Shown: positions 22,967-32,636 of the stretch, in pieces
Layout of the letters: the number at the start of each line of letters is the position of its first letter
How positions within the stretch are numbered: the first letter of the stretch is position 1
Assembly (NCBI RefSeq): GCF_016862815.1
Contig: NZ_BONR01000002.1
Coordinates: 310,001-374,000, forward strand
Origin: Demequina activiva
Lineage (GTDB): Bacteria > Actinomycetota > Actinomycetes > Actinomycetales > Demequinaceae
Direction of reading: 5' to 3'
Length of the DNA: 64,000 bases
Made by a program: the position numbers and the translations under genes
Notes under the pieces: model-generated
What the model saw: the letters and a program-made list of their open reading frames with translations, nothing else
Told to the model about the DNA's origin: nothing
Databases searched by the model: none

Positions 22967-24465
22967 GCGACGACCAGGAGTACCACGGCCTCGAGGACGT
23001 TCCCGCTCCGTTGCAGGTGCCCTCGGATCCGGAGGAGTCACTCGACGAGGTGCGCGAGGCGGCTCTGCGGGCGGGGCTCGAGGAGTACGACCTCACGCCG
23101 GAGGACCTCGCCGCGCTGGCAGGGGAGGAGGCGCCGGAGACGGAGGCCGCTCTGCCGACCCTCGCCGTCGTCGGCCGTCCCAACGTGGGCAAGTCCACGC
23201 TCGTGAACCGCATCATCGGCAGGCGGCTGGCCGTGGTGGAGGACACCCCCGGCGTCACGCGCGACCGCGTGTCCTACCCCGCTGAGTGGGCGGGAACCGA
23301 CTTCATGCTCATGGACACCGGAGGCTGGGAGGCCAAGGTGCAGGGCCTCGACCTGTCCGTGGCCCAGCAGGCCGAGGTCGCGATCGACATGGCGGACGCG
23401 ATCCTGTTCGTCGTCGATGCGACCGTGGGCGCCACGGCGTCGGACGAGAAGGTGGTCAGGCTCCTGCGCAAGTCGGGCAAGCCGGTGGTGCTCGCCGCCA
23501 ACAAGGTCGACGGCCCGCAGGGCGAGCTCGAGGCGGCCTCGCTGTGGAACCTCGGACTCGGAGAGCCCTACCCTGTGAGCGCGCTGCACGGACGCGGCAC
23601 AGGCGACCTGCTCGACGCCGCGGTGGCGGCGCTCCCCACGGAGATGGAGCAGGTCGCGGTCGACCCGGAGGCGCCGCGCCGCATCGCGCTCGTGGGCCGC
23701 CCCAACGTGGGCAAGAGCTCGCTCCTCAACCAGCTGGCGGGAGAGCGCCGAGTGGTGGTCGATGAGACGGCCGGCACCACTCGAGACCCCGTGGACGAGC
23801 GCGTCGAGATCGGCGGGCGCGCGTGGACCCTGGTGGACACCGCGGGCATTCGACGTCGCGTGCACATGACCAAGGGCGCGGACTTCTACGCGTCCCTGCG
23901 CACAGGGGCGGCGATCGAGCGGGCGGAGGTGGCCCTGGTGCTGCTGGATGCCTCGGTGCCGCTGACGGACCAGGACACTCGGGTGATCTCCCAGGTGGTC
24001 GAGGCGGGCCGGGCGATGGTGCTCGTCTTCAACAAGTGGGACCTCGTGGGCGAGGACGAGCGCTTCCTGCTGGAGCGCTCGATCGAGCAGGACCTGGTCC
24101 AGCTCCCGTGGGCCCTGCGGATCAACCTGTCGGCCCGCACGGGGTGGCACACCAACCGCCTGGTGCCGGCGATCGACCTGGCGCTCGGGAGCTGGGATCA
24201 GCGCATCTCGACGGGACGCCTCAACAGCTTCCTGGGAGAGCTGGTCGCCGAGCACCCTCACCCCGTGAGATCCGGCAAGCAGCCCAAGATCCTGTTCGCC
24301 ACGCAGGCGTCCACTCGCCCGCCGCGCTTCGTGATCTTCACCAGCGGATTCCTGGACCCCACGTACCGCCGCTTCATCGAGCGACGACTCCGCGAGGCGT
24401 TCGGGTTCGAGGGCTCGCCCCTCCAGATCTCGGTGCGCGTCAGGGAGAAGCGCAAGCGCCGCTGA
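22963..24465 (+). CDS. der: ribosome biogenesis GTPase Der
   Basis: Essential tandem-G-domain GTPase for 50S assembly. The 500-residue product has an acidic N-terminal extension of about 60 residues common in actinobacteria, then G1 of domain one ([13 protein letters not shown] near 70), DTPGVTRDR and DTGGWE, NKVDG near 181; domain two repeats with [13 protein letters not shown] near 245, [17 protein letters not shown] and NKWDL near 360; the KH-like C-terminal domain ends at RVREKRKRR. Ends the coupled ctaB-to-der block. Confidence 0.97.
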   Translation: MSDDQEYHGLEDVPAPLQVPSDPEESLDEVREAALRAGLEEYDLTPEDLAALAGEEAPETEAALPTLAVVGRPNVGKSTLVNRIIGRRLAVVEDTPGVTRDRVSYPAEWAGTDFMLMDTGGWEAKVQGLDLSVAQQAEVAIDMADAILFVVDATVGATASDEKVVRLLRKSGKPVVLAANKVDGPQGELEAASLWNLGLGEPYPVSALHGRGTGDLLDAAVAALPTEMEQVAVDPEAPRRIALVGRPNVGKSSLLNQLAGERRVVVDETAGTTRDPVDERVEIGGRAWTLVDTAGIRRRVHMTKGADFYASLRTGAAIERAEVALVLLDASVPLTDQDTRVISQVVEAGRAMVLVFNKWDLVGEDERFLLERSIEQDLVQLPWALRINLSARTGWHTNRLVPAIDLALGSWDQRISTGRLNSFLGELVAEHPHPVRSGKQPKILFATQASTRPPRFVIFTSGFLDPTYRRFIERRLREAFGFEGSPLQISVRVREKRKRR

Positions 24466-24483
24466 CGGCTCGCGGCTCGAGAC

Positions 24484-25047
24484 CTAGGGCTGCGCCGGCG
24501 CGGACAGGTGCACGAGCTCGAAGGACTCTCCATCGCTGTCCCGCGGCAGGCCCGTGCGGATGTCGCACGCCCACGTGCGCCCCGTCTGCGCGTCCAGCCC
24601 GCGGATGGCGGCGTGGACGTCGCGGCTCTTGATCGCCTTCGCGGCCGCATCCTTGGCCGCCTCGCCCAGGCGCGAGAGGGGAGTGTCGGCGTCGGCCACG
24701 CCATCGACGATCTCCAGGATGGTCGCAGAGGGCATCGCGGCGCGATCGAGCTGGAGACCGGCGACCGGGGACACGGTGACCTCGACCCTGCCGTACTGAG
24801 CGCGCACCCGTTCGAGACCGCCCACGCCCCAGAGGTAGGCACCCATGCGGGAGGTGTTGGCCCAGACAGAGACCTGCGAGTAGCGGTGGGCCCCGACGCC
24901 CCCGGATCCTGCCTCACGCACCCCGTGGGCGAACAGCACCAGACCGGCGGCCGCGTCCATCGCCGGTCCGTCCGCGGCGATGCGGGAGCGCACCCGCGCC
25001 ATGTCGTAGTCGCGCGGAAGGGCCACGGAGCAGTGCAGGACGATCAT
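24484..25047 (-). CDS. DUF4865 family protein
   Basis: 187-residue protein resembling the DUF4865 family, whose function is unknown. The N-terminal signature HCSVALPRDYDMARVRSRIA (residues 5-24), a GLVLFAHGVRE strand where other members carry GL-FKAYL, and a SQVSVWANTSRMGAYLWG segment near 57 support this. No catalytic residues or membrane segments stand out. Convergent with der, 18 bp away. It is followed upstream by an unrelated DUF1801 gene on the same strand 9 bp away, so the two may be cotranscribed. Confidence 0.72.
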   Translation of the reverse strand: MIVLHCSVALPRDYDMARVRSRIAADGPAMDAAAGLVLFAHGVREAGSGGVGAHRYSQVSVWANTSRMGAYLWGVGGLERVRAQYGRVEVTVSPVAGLQLDRAAMPSATILEIVDGVADADTPLSRLGEAAKDAAAKAIKSRDVHAAIRGLDAQTGRTWACDIRTGLPRDSDGESFELVHLSAPAQP

Positions 25048-25056
25048 GCGGCCAGC

Positions 25057-25476
25057 CTAGGCCGTGGCGTCGTGGTCACCGCGCTGGAAGGCGAGCTCGA
25101 CGAGCTCGCGCAGCACGCCCTCGTCGACGGCATCGAGGCGCTTGACGTACACGCATCCCGCACCCGTCGTGTGCGGACCGAGCCGCGCAAGCAGGGACTC
25201 GGCGCCAGGATGATCCTGGATCCCATACACGGACATCTGGGCCTTGCGGGGCGAGAACCCCACGTTCATCCAGTCGCCTTCGCGTCCGGAGGCGTAACGG
25301 TAGTGGTGGTGCCCGAACCCGACGATGCTCGTCCCCCACATCACCGGCGAGGCGCCGGTGACCTCCTCGATGAGCGCGACCAGCCGCCACGCCTCCTCGC
25401 GTCGGCGTTCGGGCTCGACGCCTGACAGGAACTGCTCAACCGGCTGATCCGTGGGCTGCGTCGTGTTCTGCGCCAT
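25057..25476 (-). CDS. DUF1801 domain protein
   Basis: 139-residue YdhG/DUF1801-type protein. Characteristic parts are VEQFLSGVEPERRREEAWRL near residue 12, ASPVMWGTSIVGFGHHHYRY near 42 and WMNVGFSPRKAQMSVYG near 68. The fold is frataxin-like and iron binding has been suggested for some relatives, but no function is established. It precedes the DUF4865 gene by 9 bp and is divergent from the GGDEF gene across a 99-bp spacer. Confidence 0.82.
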   Translation of the reverse strand: MAQNTTQPTDQPVEQFLSGVEPERRREEAWRLVALIEEVTGASPVMWGTSIVGFGHHHYRYASGREGDWMNVGFSPRKAQMSVYGIQDHPGAESLLARLGPHTTGAGCVYVKRLDAVDEGVLRELVELAFQRGDHDATA

Positions 25477-25575
25477 GCCCTCAGGCTAGATCCACGCGCG
25501 TGAGCGCGCTGGACGGCGGGTGAGATGCGTCACGACCATGGCCTGCGCCCGAGCGGCTGCCGATAGCGTGGCCTC

Positions 25576-26748
25576 GTGCTCGACATCATGACCATGCGGA
25601 TCGCCCTCGGCACGGTGTCGATCCTCGTGACCGTGCTGTTCTTCATGGGCGTCTATCGGCCCACGCGGTCGACGTTCGCCGGGTGGTGGACGGTGGGACT
25701 GCTGTGCTCGGGAGGGAGCACGAGCCTCCTGATGCTCAACGGCACCAGCGCGCAGGTGGTGACCAACCCCGCCGCGAACGTGCTCTCGGTCCTCGGCACC
25801 ACCTGCGTATGGTTCGCGACCCGGTCCCTGCGGGGAGGGGGGCTGCCGCAGTGGCTCATGCCGGTCGCCGCCGCCGCGATCGTCGCCGTGTCAGCGCTGG
25901 ACCAACCGGCCACGAATGCGTGGGCCGGCAACGGTGTGCTGTTCGCGTACATGGCCGTGATGTTCGTGCTCGGTTCCGTGGAGCTCTGGCGCAGCTGGCG
26001 GAGCCGTCGCGTGAGCGAGGGCCCGGTCCGCTCGACGGAGGCGCTGGTCGCTCTCCTCGTGGCAGCGCTGGCGGCGAGCGTGCTCGCAGTCTTCTACTCG
26101 CTGCGCACGGTGCTGTTCCTGACCGTCGGCAAGGACTCCGGCCTGTTCGAGACGCTCGTGGGCACCGGCACCACGACGGCGATCCTGCTGCTGACGCTGG
26201 TGGCGGTCACGTTCAGTGCCTCGACCATCGGCTGGGACCAGCAGACTCGCGTGCTGCGCCGGCGTGCTGTCTCCGATGACCTGACCGGGCTGCTGGGCCG
26301 CTCCGAGTTCCTCACCTGGACGGACACCGCGCTGTCCCAGAGCTCGCCAGGGGTGTCGCTGGTCGTGGCCGACCTGGACCACTTCAAGCGCATCAACGAC
26401 GAGCATGGTCATGCTGCTGGCGATACGGCGCTGCTCGCCTTCGCCGATGCGCTGCGGGACGTGGTGGGCGAGGGCGAGTTCGCCGGCAGGCTCGGCGGCG
26501 AGGAGTTCGCGCTCCTGCTGCGTGACGCGCCCGAGCGCGCGACGTCCCGGCTGGAGTCTCTGGCACACGCACTCGCGCAACGATCGCGGACGGCAGACGT
26601 CCCCTTGCCCACCGCGAGCTTCGGGATCGCAGCCGCGACGCAGGGTGACACCCTCACGGCGCTCTTCGAGCGCGCGGATCAAGCGATGTATCAGGCGAAG
26701 GCGGAAGGCCGCGACCGCGTCGTGGTCTACGCCGAGCCCGCGCTCTGA
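25576..26748 (+). CDS. membrane-bound GGDEF diguanylate cyclase
   Basis: 390-residue candidate diguanylate cyclase that makes c-di-GMP from two GTP. The N-terminal half holds about six membrane helices (residues 8-220). The C-terminal GGDEF domain has DDLTGLLGRSEF near 234, DLDHFKRINDEHGHAAGD near 263 and the active loop GRLGGEEFALLL near 303, so the A-site is intact as GGEEF. No RxxD inhibitory I-site is seen before it, suggesting weak product inhibition. Start GTG 25576 has TAGCGT at 25564-25569 six bases upstream (leaderless type). No phosphodiesterase gene lies nearby. Confidence 0.9.
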   Translation: MLDIMTMRIALGTVSILVTVLFFMGVYRPTRSTFAGWWTVGLLCSGGSTSLLMLNGTSAQVVTNPAANVLSVLGTTCVWFATRSLRGGGLPQWLMPVAAAAIVAVSALDQPATNAWAGNGVLFAYMAVMFVLGSVELWRSWRSRRVSEGPVRSTEALVALLVAALAASVLAVFYSLRTVLFLTVGKDSGLFETLVGTGTTTAILLLTLVAVTFSASTIGWDQQTRVLRRRAVSDDLTGLLGRSEFLTWTDTALSQSSPGVSLVVADLDHFKRINDEHGHAAGDTALLAFADALRDVVGEGEFAGRLGGEEFALLLRDAPERATSRLESLAHALAQRSRTADVPLPTASFGIAAATQGDTLTALFERADQAMYQAKAEGRDRVVVYAEPAL

Positions 26749-26854
26749 CGGCGCGACACGCCCGAGCCCGCGACCGTCTGCCTCGCCGCGCCCCGGCCTT
26801 CGCCGCCACGGTGGGCGCGCGCCTCGGCCGCGGTCCTCGGGGCTGACCGGGACC

Positions 26855-26921
26855 TTGGACCCAGTCCGCGGTGAGCACTAGATCTAGTGTGACGATGCGA
26901 GTGGCACCACGACATCTAGTG
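26855..26921 (+). promoter_or_regulatory. nrdDG promoter with two NrdR boxes
   Basis: A fully palindromic 14-mer CACTAGATCTAGTG at 26876-26889 and a second copy CACGACATCTAGTG at 26908-26921 start 32 bp apart, about three helical turns. The sequence, pairing and spacing match NrdR boxes, bound by the ATP/dATP-sensing repressor NrdR. A possible -35 TTGGAC at 26855-26860 and -10 CTAGAT at 26878-26883 (17-bp spacer) put box 1 over the -10, so binding would block transcription of nrdD. Confidence 0.85.
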
Positions 26922-26954
26922 ATGCGACGACGCGCGGACCGATAGGGGAGTCAC

Positions 26955-29195
26955 ATGAGCATCACCGATCTCGACCGCGAAGGCGGCGCTGCAGACGCTG
27001 CGTCTGCACCCACCGTCGTCAAGCGCGACGGGCGGACGGTGGCCTTCGACGAGCGCCGCATCGCAGTGGCGCTGACCAAGGCCTATGCGGCGGTGCATGG
27101 CACCGTCGAGCGCGCGCACCAGCGCAGCGTGGACGCGCTGGTGCGGCGCGTGGTCGCCGAGCTCGCGCACCGTGGCCCCGATCCGGTCAAGATCTACGAG
27201 ATCCAGGCCGTGGTCGAGCACGAGCTGCTCGATGCTGGCGAGAGAGAGGTCGCGCGCGCGTACATCGACTACCGGGTGGAGCGGGACCTGCGCCGCTCGG
27301 AGGCGATGGATCTCAATCACTCGATCCACCGCCTGCTGGACAAGGACGCTGCGGTGGTGCACGAGAACGCGAACAAGGACGCGCAGGTGTACAACACCCA
27401 GCGCGACCTGACCGCCGGGATGGTGGCCCGGGCGATCGGGCTGCGGATGCTCCCTGCCCATGTGGCGAACGCCCATCAGAAGGGCGACATCCACTTCCAC
27501 GATCTCGACTACCACCCGTACGCACCCATGACGAACTGCTGCCTGATCGACTTCCGCGGCATGCTGTCGACCGGCTTCAGGATCGGCAACGCTCAGGTGG
27601 ATCCGCCACGATCCATCCAGACGGCCACCGCGCAGATCGCGCAGATCATCGCGAACGTGTCCTCGAGCCAGTACGGCGGCTGCACGGTGGACCGGATCGA
27701 CGAGCTGCTCGCGCCGTACGCCGCCCTCAACCAGGCCAAGCACGAGGCCGACGCGCGGCGCTGGATCGCCGGAGACCGCGCCCAGCGGGACTACGCCCGC
27801 GAGAGGACCACGAAGGACATCTACGATGCGATGCAGAGCCTCGAGTACGAGATCAACACGCTCTTCACCTCGAACGGCCAGACGCCGTTCACCTCGGTCG
27901 GATTCGGGCTCGGCACCAGCTGGCTCGAGAAGGAGATCCAGCGGGCGATCCTGCGGGTGCGCATCCACGGGCTCGGAGCCGAGCGCCGTACGGCGATCTT
28001 CCCCAAGCTCCTGTTCACGCTGCGCCGCGGTATCAACCTCGACGCAGCCGACCCCAACTACGACATCAAGCGCCTGGCCGTCGAGTGCGCGACCAAGCGC
28101 ATGTACCCGGACATCCTCAGCTACGACCGCATCGTCGAGATCACCGGCTCGTTCAAGGCGCCCATGGGCTGCCGGTCGTTCCTGCAGGGGTGGCAGGACG
28201 ATGCTGGCGCGGAGGTGGTGGACGGGCGCATGAATCTCGGGGTGGTGACGCTGAACCTGCCACGCATCGCCCTCGAGGCCCAGGGTGATCTCGATCAGTT
28301 CTGGCGCATCCTGGACGAGCGGCTCCAGACCATGCGGGACGCGATCCTGTATCGGGTGGAGCGCTGCAAGGAGGCGGTGCCTGGCAACGCTCCCATCCTC
28401 TATCTTCACGGGGCGTTCGGACACCGGCTGAACCCCACGGATGAGGTGGACGCGCTGTTCCGGGACGGCCGCGCGACCGTGTCGCTCGGGTACATCGGAC
28501 TGTACGAGGTCGCCGCGGCCTTCTTCGGCGGAGCCTGGGAGCAGGATCAGGACGCGAAGGCGCTCACGGTGGCGGTGCTCGGACGGCTGGGTGACGCCGC
28601 GGCGTCGTGGTCGGCGCACACGGGCTATCACGTGGGCGTGTACTCGACGCCGTCGGAGAGCCTCACGGATCGCTTCTGCCGGCTCGACAAGGACAGGTTC
28701 GGGGCCGTGCCCGACATCACGGACAAGGACTACTACACGAACTCCTTCCACTACGACGTCCGCAAGAGCCCCACGCCGTTCGAGAAGCTCGACTTCGAGG
28801 CCGAGTACGCGCCGCTGACGTCAGGCGGCTTCATCCACTACTGCGAGTACCCCGTGCTCGAGCACAATCCGAGCGCCCTCGAGGCGGTGTGGGACTACGC
28901 GTACGACCGCATCGGCTACCTCGGGACGAACACGCCGGTGGACCGCTGCTACGAGTGCGAGTTCGCAGGAGAGTTCGAGCCGACCGCGCGCGGCTTCCGC
29001 TGTCCGGCGTGCGGCAACGAGGATCCCCGCACCTGCGACGTCGTGAAGCGCACCTGCGGCTACCTGGGCAACCCGCAGCAGCGCCCCATGGTCCATGGCA
29101 GGCACGCGGAGATCGCCGCGCGGGTCAAGCACCTGACGGGCGACACCCGTGCGTGGCCCCTCCCGGCGGACGCGTCACCTCGGACGCGCGGCTGA
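26955..29195 (+). CDS. nrdD: anaerobic ribonucleoside-triphosphate reductase
   Basis: Class III glycyl-radical ribonucleotide reductase making dNTPs without oxygen. The 746-residue protein has an N-terminal ATP-cone (VVKRDGRTVAFDERRIAVAL near residue 19) for allosteric control, an N-x-CCLID active-site region near 195 (MTNCCLIDF), zinc-binding CYEC and CPAC pairs near 665 and 683, and the radical-bearing C-terminal RTCGYLG near 698 with its conserved downstream arginine. A GGGGAG ribosome-binding site precedes the ATG. Controlled by the two NrdR boxes upstream. It implies anaerobic or microaerobic growth ability. Confidence 0.97.
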   Translation: MSITDLDREGGAADAASAPTVVKRDGRTVAFDERRIAVALTKAYAAVHGTVERAHQRSVDALVRRVVAELAHRGPDPVKIYEIQAVVEHELLDAGEREVARAYIDYRVERDLRRSEAMDLNHSIHRLLDKDAAVVHENANKDAQVYNTQRDLTAGMVARAIGLRMLPAHVANAHQKGDIHFHDLDYHPYAPMTNCCLIDFRGMLSTGFRIGNAQVDPPRSIQTATAQIAQIIANVSSSQYGGCTVDRIDELLAPYAALNQAKHEADARRWIAGDRAQRDYARERTTKDIYDAMQSLEYEINTLFTSNGQTPFTSVGFGLGTSWLEKEIQRAILRVRIHGLGAERRTAIFPKLLFTLRRGINLDAADPNYDIKRLAVECATKRMYPDILSYDRIVEITGSFKAPMGCRSFLQGWQDDAGAEVVDGRMNLGVVTLNLPRIALEAQGDLDQFWRILDERLQTMRDAILYRVERCKEAVPGNAPILYLHGAFGHRLNPTDEVDALFRDGRATVSLGYIGLYEVAAAFFGGAWEQDQDAKALTVAVLGRLGDAAASWSAHTGYHVGVYSTPSESLTDRFCRLDKDRFGAVPDITDKDYYTNSFHYDVRKSPTPFEKLDFEAEYAPLTSGGFIHYCEYPVLEHNPSALEAVWDYAYDRIGYLGTNTPVDRCYECEFAGEFEPTARGFRCPACGNEDPRTCDVVKRTCGYLGNPQQRPMVHGRHAEIAARVKHLTGDTRAWPLPADASPRTRG

Positions 29196-29200
29196 CGTTC

Positions 29201-29758
29201 ATGCACCGCTCGCCAGACTCGCGCACGTGGATCGCCAGCAAGGTGAGCCAGGATCATGTCGCCGACTACAAGCCCTTCCAGTTCGTGGATGGGGAAGGCG
29301 TGCGATGCAGCCTCTACGTCGCTGGCTGCCTGTTCGGGTGCGAGGGGTGCTTCAACGAGCAGGCGTGGAGCTTTCGCCGGGGTGAGCCGTACTCGGACGC
29401 CCTCGAGGAGCGCATCATCGCGGATCTCGCGCACCCGGGGGTGCAGGGCCTGTCCCTGCTGGGCGGGGAGCCGTTCCTCAACACGACCGTGTGCCTGCGC
29501 ATCGTGCGCCGTGTGCGCGATCAGCTGCCCGGCAAGGACGTGTGGTGCTGGACGGGGTACACGTTCGAGCAGCTGGCAGCCGACAGCGGGGACAAGCAGG
29601 AGCTGTTGAGCCTGGTGGACGTGCTGGTCGACGGCCCCTTCGAGCTGGCCCGGCGCGACCTCCGGCTGGCCTTCCGCGGGTCGGACAATCAGCGGGTGCT
29701 CGACGCGCGGCTGTCTGTCGCGGCCGGGCGGGCGATCGCGTGGACGGCATCGGGATGA
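29201..29758 (+). CDS. nrdG: anaerobic ribonucleoside-triphosphate reductase activating protein
   Basis: Radical-SAM activase that installs the glycyl radical on NrdD. The 185-residue product has the [4Fe-4S] motif in VAGCLFGCEGCFNEQAW near residue 41, LLGGEPFLN near 87 and CWTGYTFEQL near 117, all typical of NrdG. It starts 5 bp after nrdD with little sign of its own ribosome-binding site, consistent with coupled translation, and overlaps the next gene by 4 bp. Confidence 0.95.
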   Translation: MHRSPDSRTWIASKVSQDHVADYKPFQFVDGEGVRCSLYVAGCLFGCEGCFNEQAWSFRRGEPYSDALEERIIADLAHPGVQGLSLLGGEPFLNTTVCLRIVRRVRDQLPGKDVWCWTGYTFEQLAADSGDKQELLSLVDVLVDGPFELARRDLRLAFRGSDNQRVLDARLSVAAGRAIAWTASG

Positions 29759-30834
29759 CGTGGTGGTTCGATCCTCGACGCACCTACGAGGACAACGTCG
29801 CACGCGGACCCTTCGGTGCGTTCGCCCCCGACGCCCGCTTGCCTGAGCCGACCGCGCAGGCACCGGGGGAGACGTTCCTGGCTCGACCGGTGCATCGACC
29901 GTTCGGGATCGCAGCCGGACCCTTGCCCACCGCGCGCCATTGCGCCGCCGCCTTCGCGCACGGCTTCGACATCAACGTCTACAAGACCGTCCGCTCCCGA
30001 GCGGTCCGCGCGCATCCGTTCCCGCACGCTCTCGCCGTCCGTGTCGAGGGCGACCTGCCAGCGGGCGGCCGGGAGACGCTCGTGGCCGACGCGGACATCG
30101 ACTCAGCCTGGAGCATCTCGAACTCGTACGGCGTGCCGTCGTCCGACCCCGACGTCTGGCAGCCGGACATGGAGCGGGCAGCCCAGGCAGCCGGCGCCGG
30201 CCAGCTGCTCGTGGGCTCCTGCCAAGGGACGCGGGACGGTGGATCGGAACGCTCCCTCATCGAGGACTACGCCCGAACCGCCGCACTGGTCGCGGAGACC
30301 GGCGCCCATGCGATCGAGCTGAACCTCAGCTGTCCCAACGAGGGCACGTCTCAGCTGGTGTGCCACGATCCTCGCCTGACCGGCAGGGTGGTCGGCGCGG
30401 TCAAGGAGCGCGTGGGCGACGTGCCGGTGGTCGTCAAGATCGCCTACGTGCGCTCGGACCACGACCTCGCGGCCCTGGTCGCCTCCGTGACCGACGCGGT
30501 CGAGGGCATCGCGGCGGTGAACACGCTGCCGGCGCGGCTGGTCCGCGTCGACGGCTCGCCCGCCCTGCCCGGTGCGGGCCGTGAGGTCGCAGGGGTGTGC
30601 GGCGCGGCGATCCGATGGGCGGGCCTCGAGATGAGCTCGCGGCTGGCCCGGCTGCGGGAACGGACGGGTGCCGCGTTCGTGATCGTGGGGGTCGGAGGGG
30701 TGCTCACCGCCCACGACTACGTCGCCTACAGGCTCGCCGGGGCTGACGCGGTGATGGCGGCGACAGGCGCCATGCGGGACCCGGCTCTGGCACGGGCCGT
30801 GCGCGCCGTGCGGGTGGGCGAGCCGACGGGCTAG
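29755..30834 (+). CDS. dihydroorotate dehydrogenase-like flavoprotein
   Basis: 359-residue TIM-barrel FMN protein of the dihydroorotate dehydrogenase superfamily. FMN/substrate motifs include FGIAAGPLPTA near residue 49, INVYKTVRSR near 74, and ELNLSCPNEGTSQ near 188, whose cysteine sits where class 1 enzymes have their catalytic base. IVGVGGVLTAHDYVAY lies near 310. The first 40 residues (MTWWFDPRRTYEDN) are not typical pyrD. It overlaps nrdG by 4 bp, so it is coexpressed with the anaerobic reductase under NrdR. Physiological reaction unproven: it may be a fumarate-type anaerobic PyrD or another dihydropyrimidine oxidoreductase. Confidence 0.75.
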   Translation: MTWWFDPRRTYEDNVARGPFGAFAPDARLPEPTAQAPGETFLARPVHRPFGIAAGPLPTARHCAAAFAHGFDINVYKTVRSRAVRAHPFPHALAVRVEGDLPAGGRETLVADADIDSAWSISNSYGVPSSDPDVWQPDMERAAQAAGAGQLLVGSCQGTRDGGSERSLIEDYARTAALVAETGAHAIELNLSCPNEGTSQLVCHDPRLTGRVVGAVKERVGDVPVVVKIAYVRSDHDLAALVASVTDAVEGIAAVNTLPARLVRVDGSPALPGAGREVAGVCGAAIRWAGLEMSSRLARLRERTGAAFVIVGVGGVLTAHDYVAYRLAGADAVMAATGAMRDPALARAVRAVRVGEPTG

Positions 30835-32582
30835 CCCTGAGCGTGCGCTCCCTGCGACCTCGCCGCCTCGATGTCGCGCAGTCCGCGGCGCAGAACCTTG
30901 CCCACGTTGGTCTTGGGCAGCTCGTCGAGGAACTCGATCTGGCGCGGCCGCTTGTATCCCGTGAGGTGCTCCTTGAGATAGTCCGCGAGCTCGGCCTCCG
31001 TGAGAGAGTCGTCACGACGCACCACGAACAGCTTGGGCACCTCGCCGGCCCGCTCGTCCGGGATGGGGATGGCCCCGGCCTCGGCGACCTTGGGGTGGAG
31101 CATCGCAGCGTCCTCGAGATCCCCGGGGTACACGTTGAAGCCGGAGACGACGATGATCTCCTTCTTGCGGTCGACGATGCGCAGATAGCCGTCCTCGTCG
31201 AACGTGGCGACGTCTCCCGTGAGCAGCCAGCCGTCCTCGGTGATCACGGCGGCCGTCTCCTCCGGCTTGTGCCAGTAGCCCGCCATGACCTGTGGACCCT
31301 TGACCGCGAGCTCGCCGGGCTCGCCTGGCGGCACGTCGCGGCCCTCGTCGTCCAGCACGCGCACATCGGTCGAGGGCAGCGGCACCCCGATGGTGCCGAT
31401 GCGCGGCGGCAGGTGGGTGGGGTTCACGCTCACCACGGGCGACGCCTCGGTGAGGCCGTAGCCCTCGACGATGTCCGAGCCCGTCATCTCGCGCCAGCGA
31501 GCGCCCACCGCGGAGCGCAGCGCCATGCCGCCGGCGACGGAGATCTTCACGTTCGATAGATCCAGCCTCGCGAAGTCCGCGTTGTCCATGAGTGCTCCGG
31601 CGAGCGTGCTCACCAGGACCAGCGCATCGGGCTTCGAGGCGTCGATGGTCTTGACGAAGCCGGGGATGTCGCGTGGGTTGGTGACCAGCACGTTGTGGCC
31701 GCCGAACCGCAGGAAGCCGATGCAGTTCACGGTCAGCGAGAACACGTGGTACAGCGGGAGGGCCGCGATCACGGTCGACCCGCCGTCCTCGAGCACGGCG
31801 CGGATGTTGCCGATGAACTGCTCCTGGTTGCACAGCATGTTCCAGTGGGTGAGGACGGCTGCCTTGGTGCCGCCGGTGGTGCCTCCCGTGTACTGGAGGA
31901 ACGCGACGTCCTCGTGGGTCACGCCCGGCTCGGTGAACCGCTCAGGGTCGCCGCCCAGGATGGTGCGGAAGGGGATCGCCTGGGGAAGGAAGTAGGCGGG
32001 AACCATCTTCTTGACCCTCTTCGCGACCAGGTTCACGATGGCGCGCTTGGGCTGGTGCAGCATGTCGCCGGCCTCGGTGACGATGACGCTCTCGATCGAC
32101 GATCCCGGGAGGACCTTCTGCACCGTGTGAGCGAAGTTGGCGAGGACGACGATCGCCCGCGGCTCGGCGTCCGCGATGACCTTGGACAGCTCGTCCGCGG
32201 TGTACAACGGGTTCGCACCGACCACGACGAGGCCGGCGCGCAGCGCTCCGTACAGCACCACCGGGTACTGCATGAGGTTGGGCATCTGGATCACGATGCG
32301 GTCGCCCTTGGTCAGGCCGAGGTCGTGCTGGAGGTACGCGGCCACGCGCGTCGCGAGGTCGTCCAGCTCCGCGAAGCTGAGCGTGCCGCCCAGGTTCGAG
32401 AAGGCCGTGCGGTCGCCGTACCGCAGGGCAGCCTGGTGTGCCATGTCTCCCAGGCTGGACTCCTGGGGCACCTCGATGGTGCGGTCGACCCCTGGCGGGT
32501 AGTGGGCGAACCAGGGCCGGTCGCCGCCGGCGACCGGGTCGTGGCCGGGAAGGGGGCGGGCGGTGTCGTCGTGCGTCATCAT
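30831..32582 (-). CDS. fadD: long-chain fatty-acid--CoA ligase
   Basis: 583-residue adenylate-forming enzyme that activates fatty acids to acyl-CoA via acyl-AMP. It has the P-loop YTGGTTGGTKAAVLTH near residue 227, the YGLTEASPV motif near 375, GWLLTGDVATFDEDGYLRI near 450 and the catalytic lysine region near the C-terminus (LPKTNVGKVLRR). Convergent with the nrdDG operon, sharing 4 bp. GGAG is near two adjacent ATGs at 32582 and 32579; either could be used. It lies beside the fadA/fabG/maoC cluster, so it probably supplies acyl-CoA for that pathway. Confidence 0.93.
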   Translation of the reverse strand: MMTHDDTARPLPGHDPVAGGDRPWFAHYPPGVDRTIEVPQESSLGDMAHQAALRYGDRTAFSNLGGTLSFAELDDLATRVAAYLQHDLGLTKGDRIVIQMPNLMQYPVVLYGALRAGLVVVGANPLYTADELSKVIADAEPRAIVVLANFAHTVQKVLPGSSIESVIVTEAGDMLHQPKRAIVNLVAKRVKKMVPAYFLPQAIPFRTILGGDPERFTEPGVTHEDVAFLQYTGGTTGGTKAAVLTHWNMLCNQEQFIGNIRAVLEDGGSTVIAALPLYHVFSLTVNCIGFLRFGGHNVLVTNPRDIPGFVKTIDASKPDALVLVSTLAGALMDNADFARLDLSNVKISVAGGMALRSAVGARWREMTGSDIVEGYGLTEASPVVSVNPTHLPPRIGTIGVPLPSTDVRVLDDEGRDVPPGEPGELAVKGPQVMAGYWHKPEETAAVITEDGWLLTGDVATFDEDGYLRIVDRKKEIIVVSGFNVYPGDLEDAAMLHPKVAEAGAIPIPDERAGEVPKLFVVRRDDSLTEAELADYLKEHLTGYKRPRQIEFLDELPKTNVGKVLRRGLRDIEAARSQGAHAQG

Positions 32583-32636
32583 GCATCTCCATTGATGTCG
32601 ATGGTGGTGGGAAAACTGTAGTGCGTGGCAGGGATC

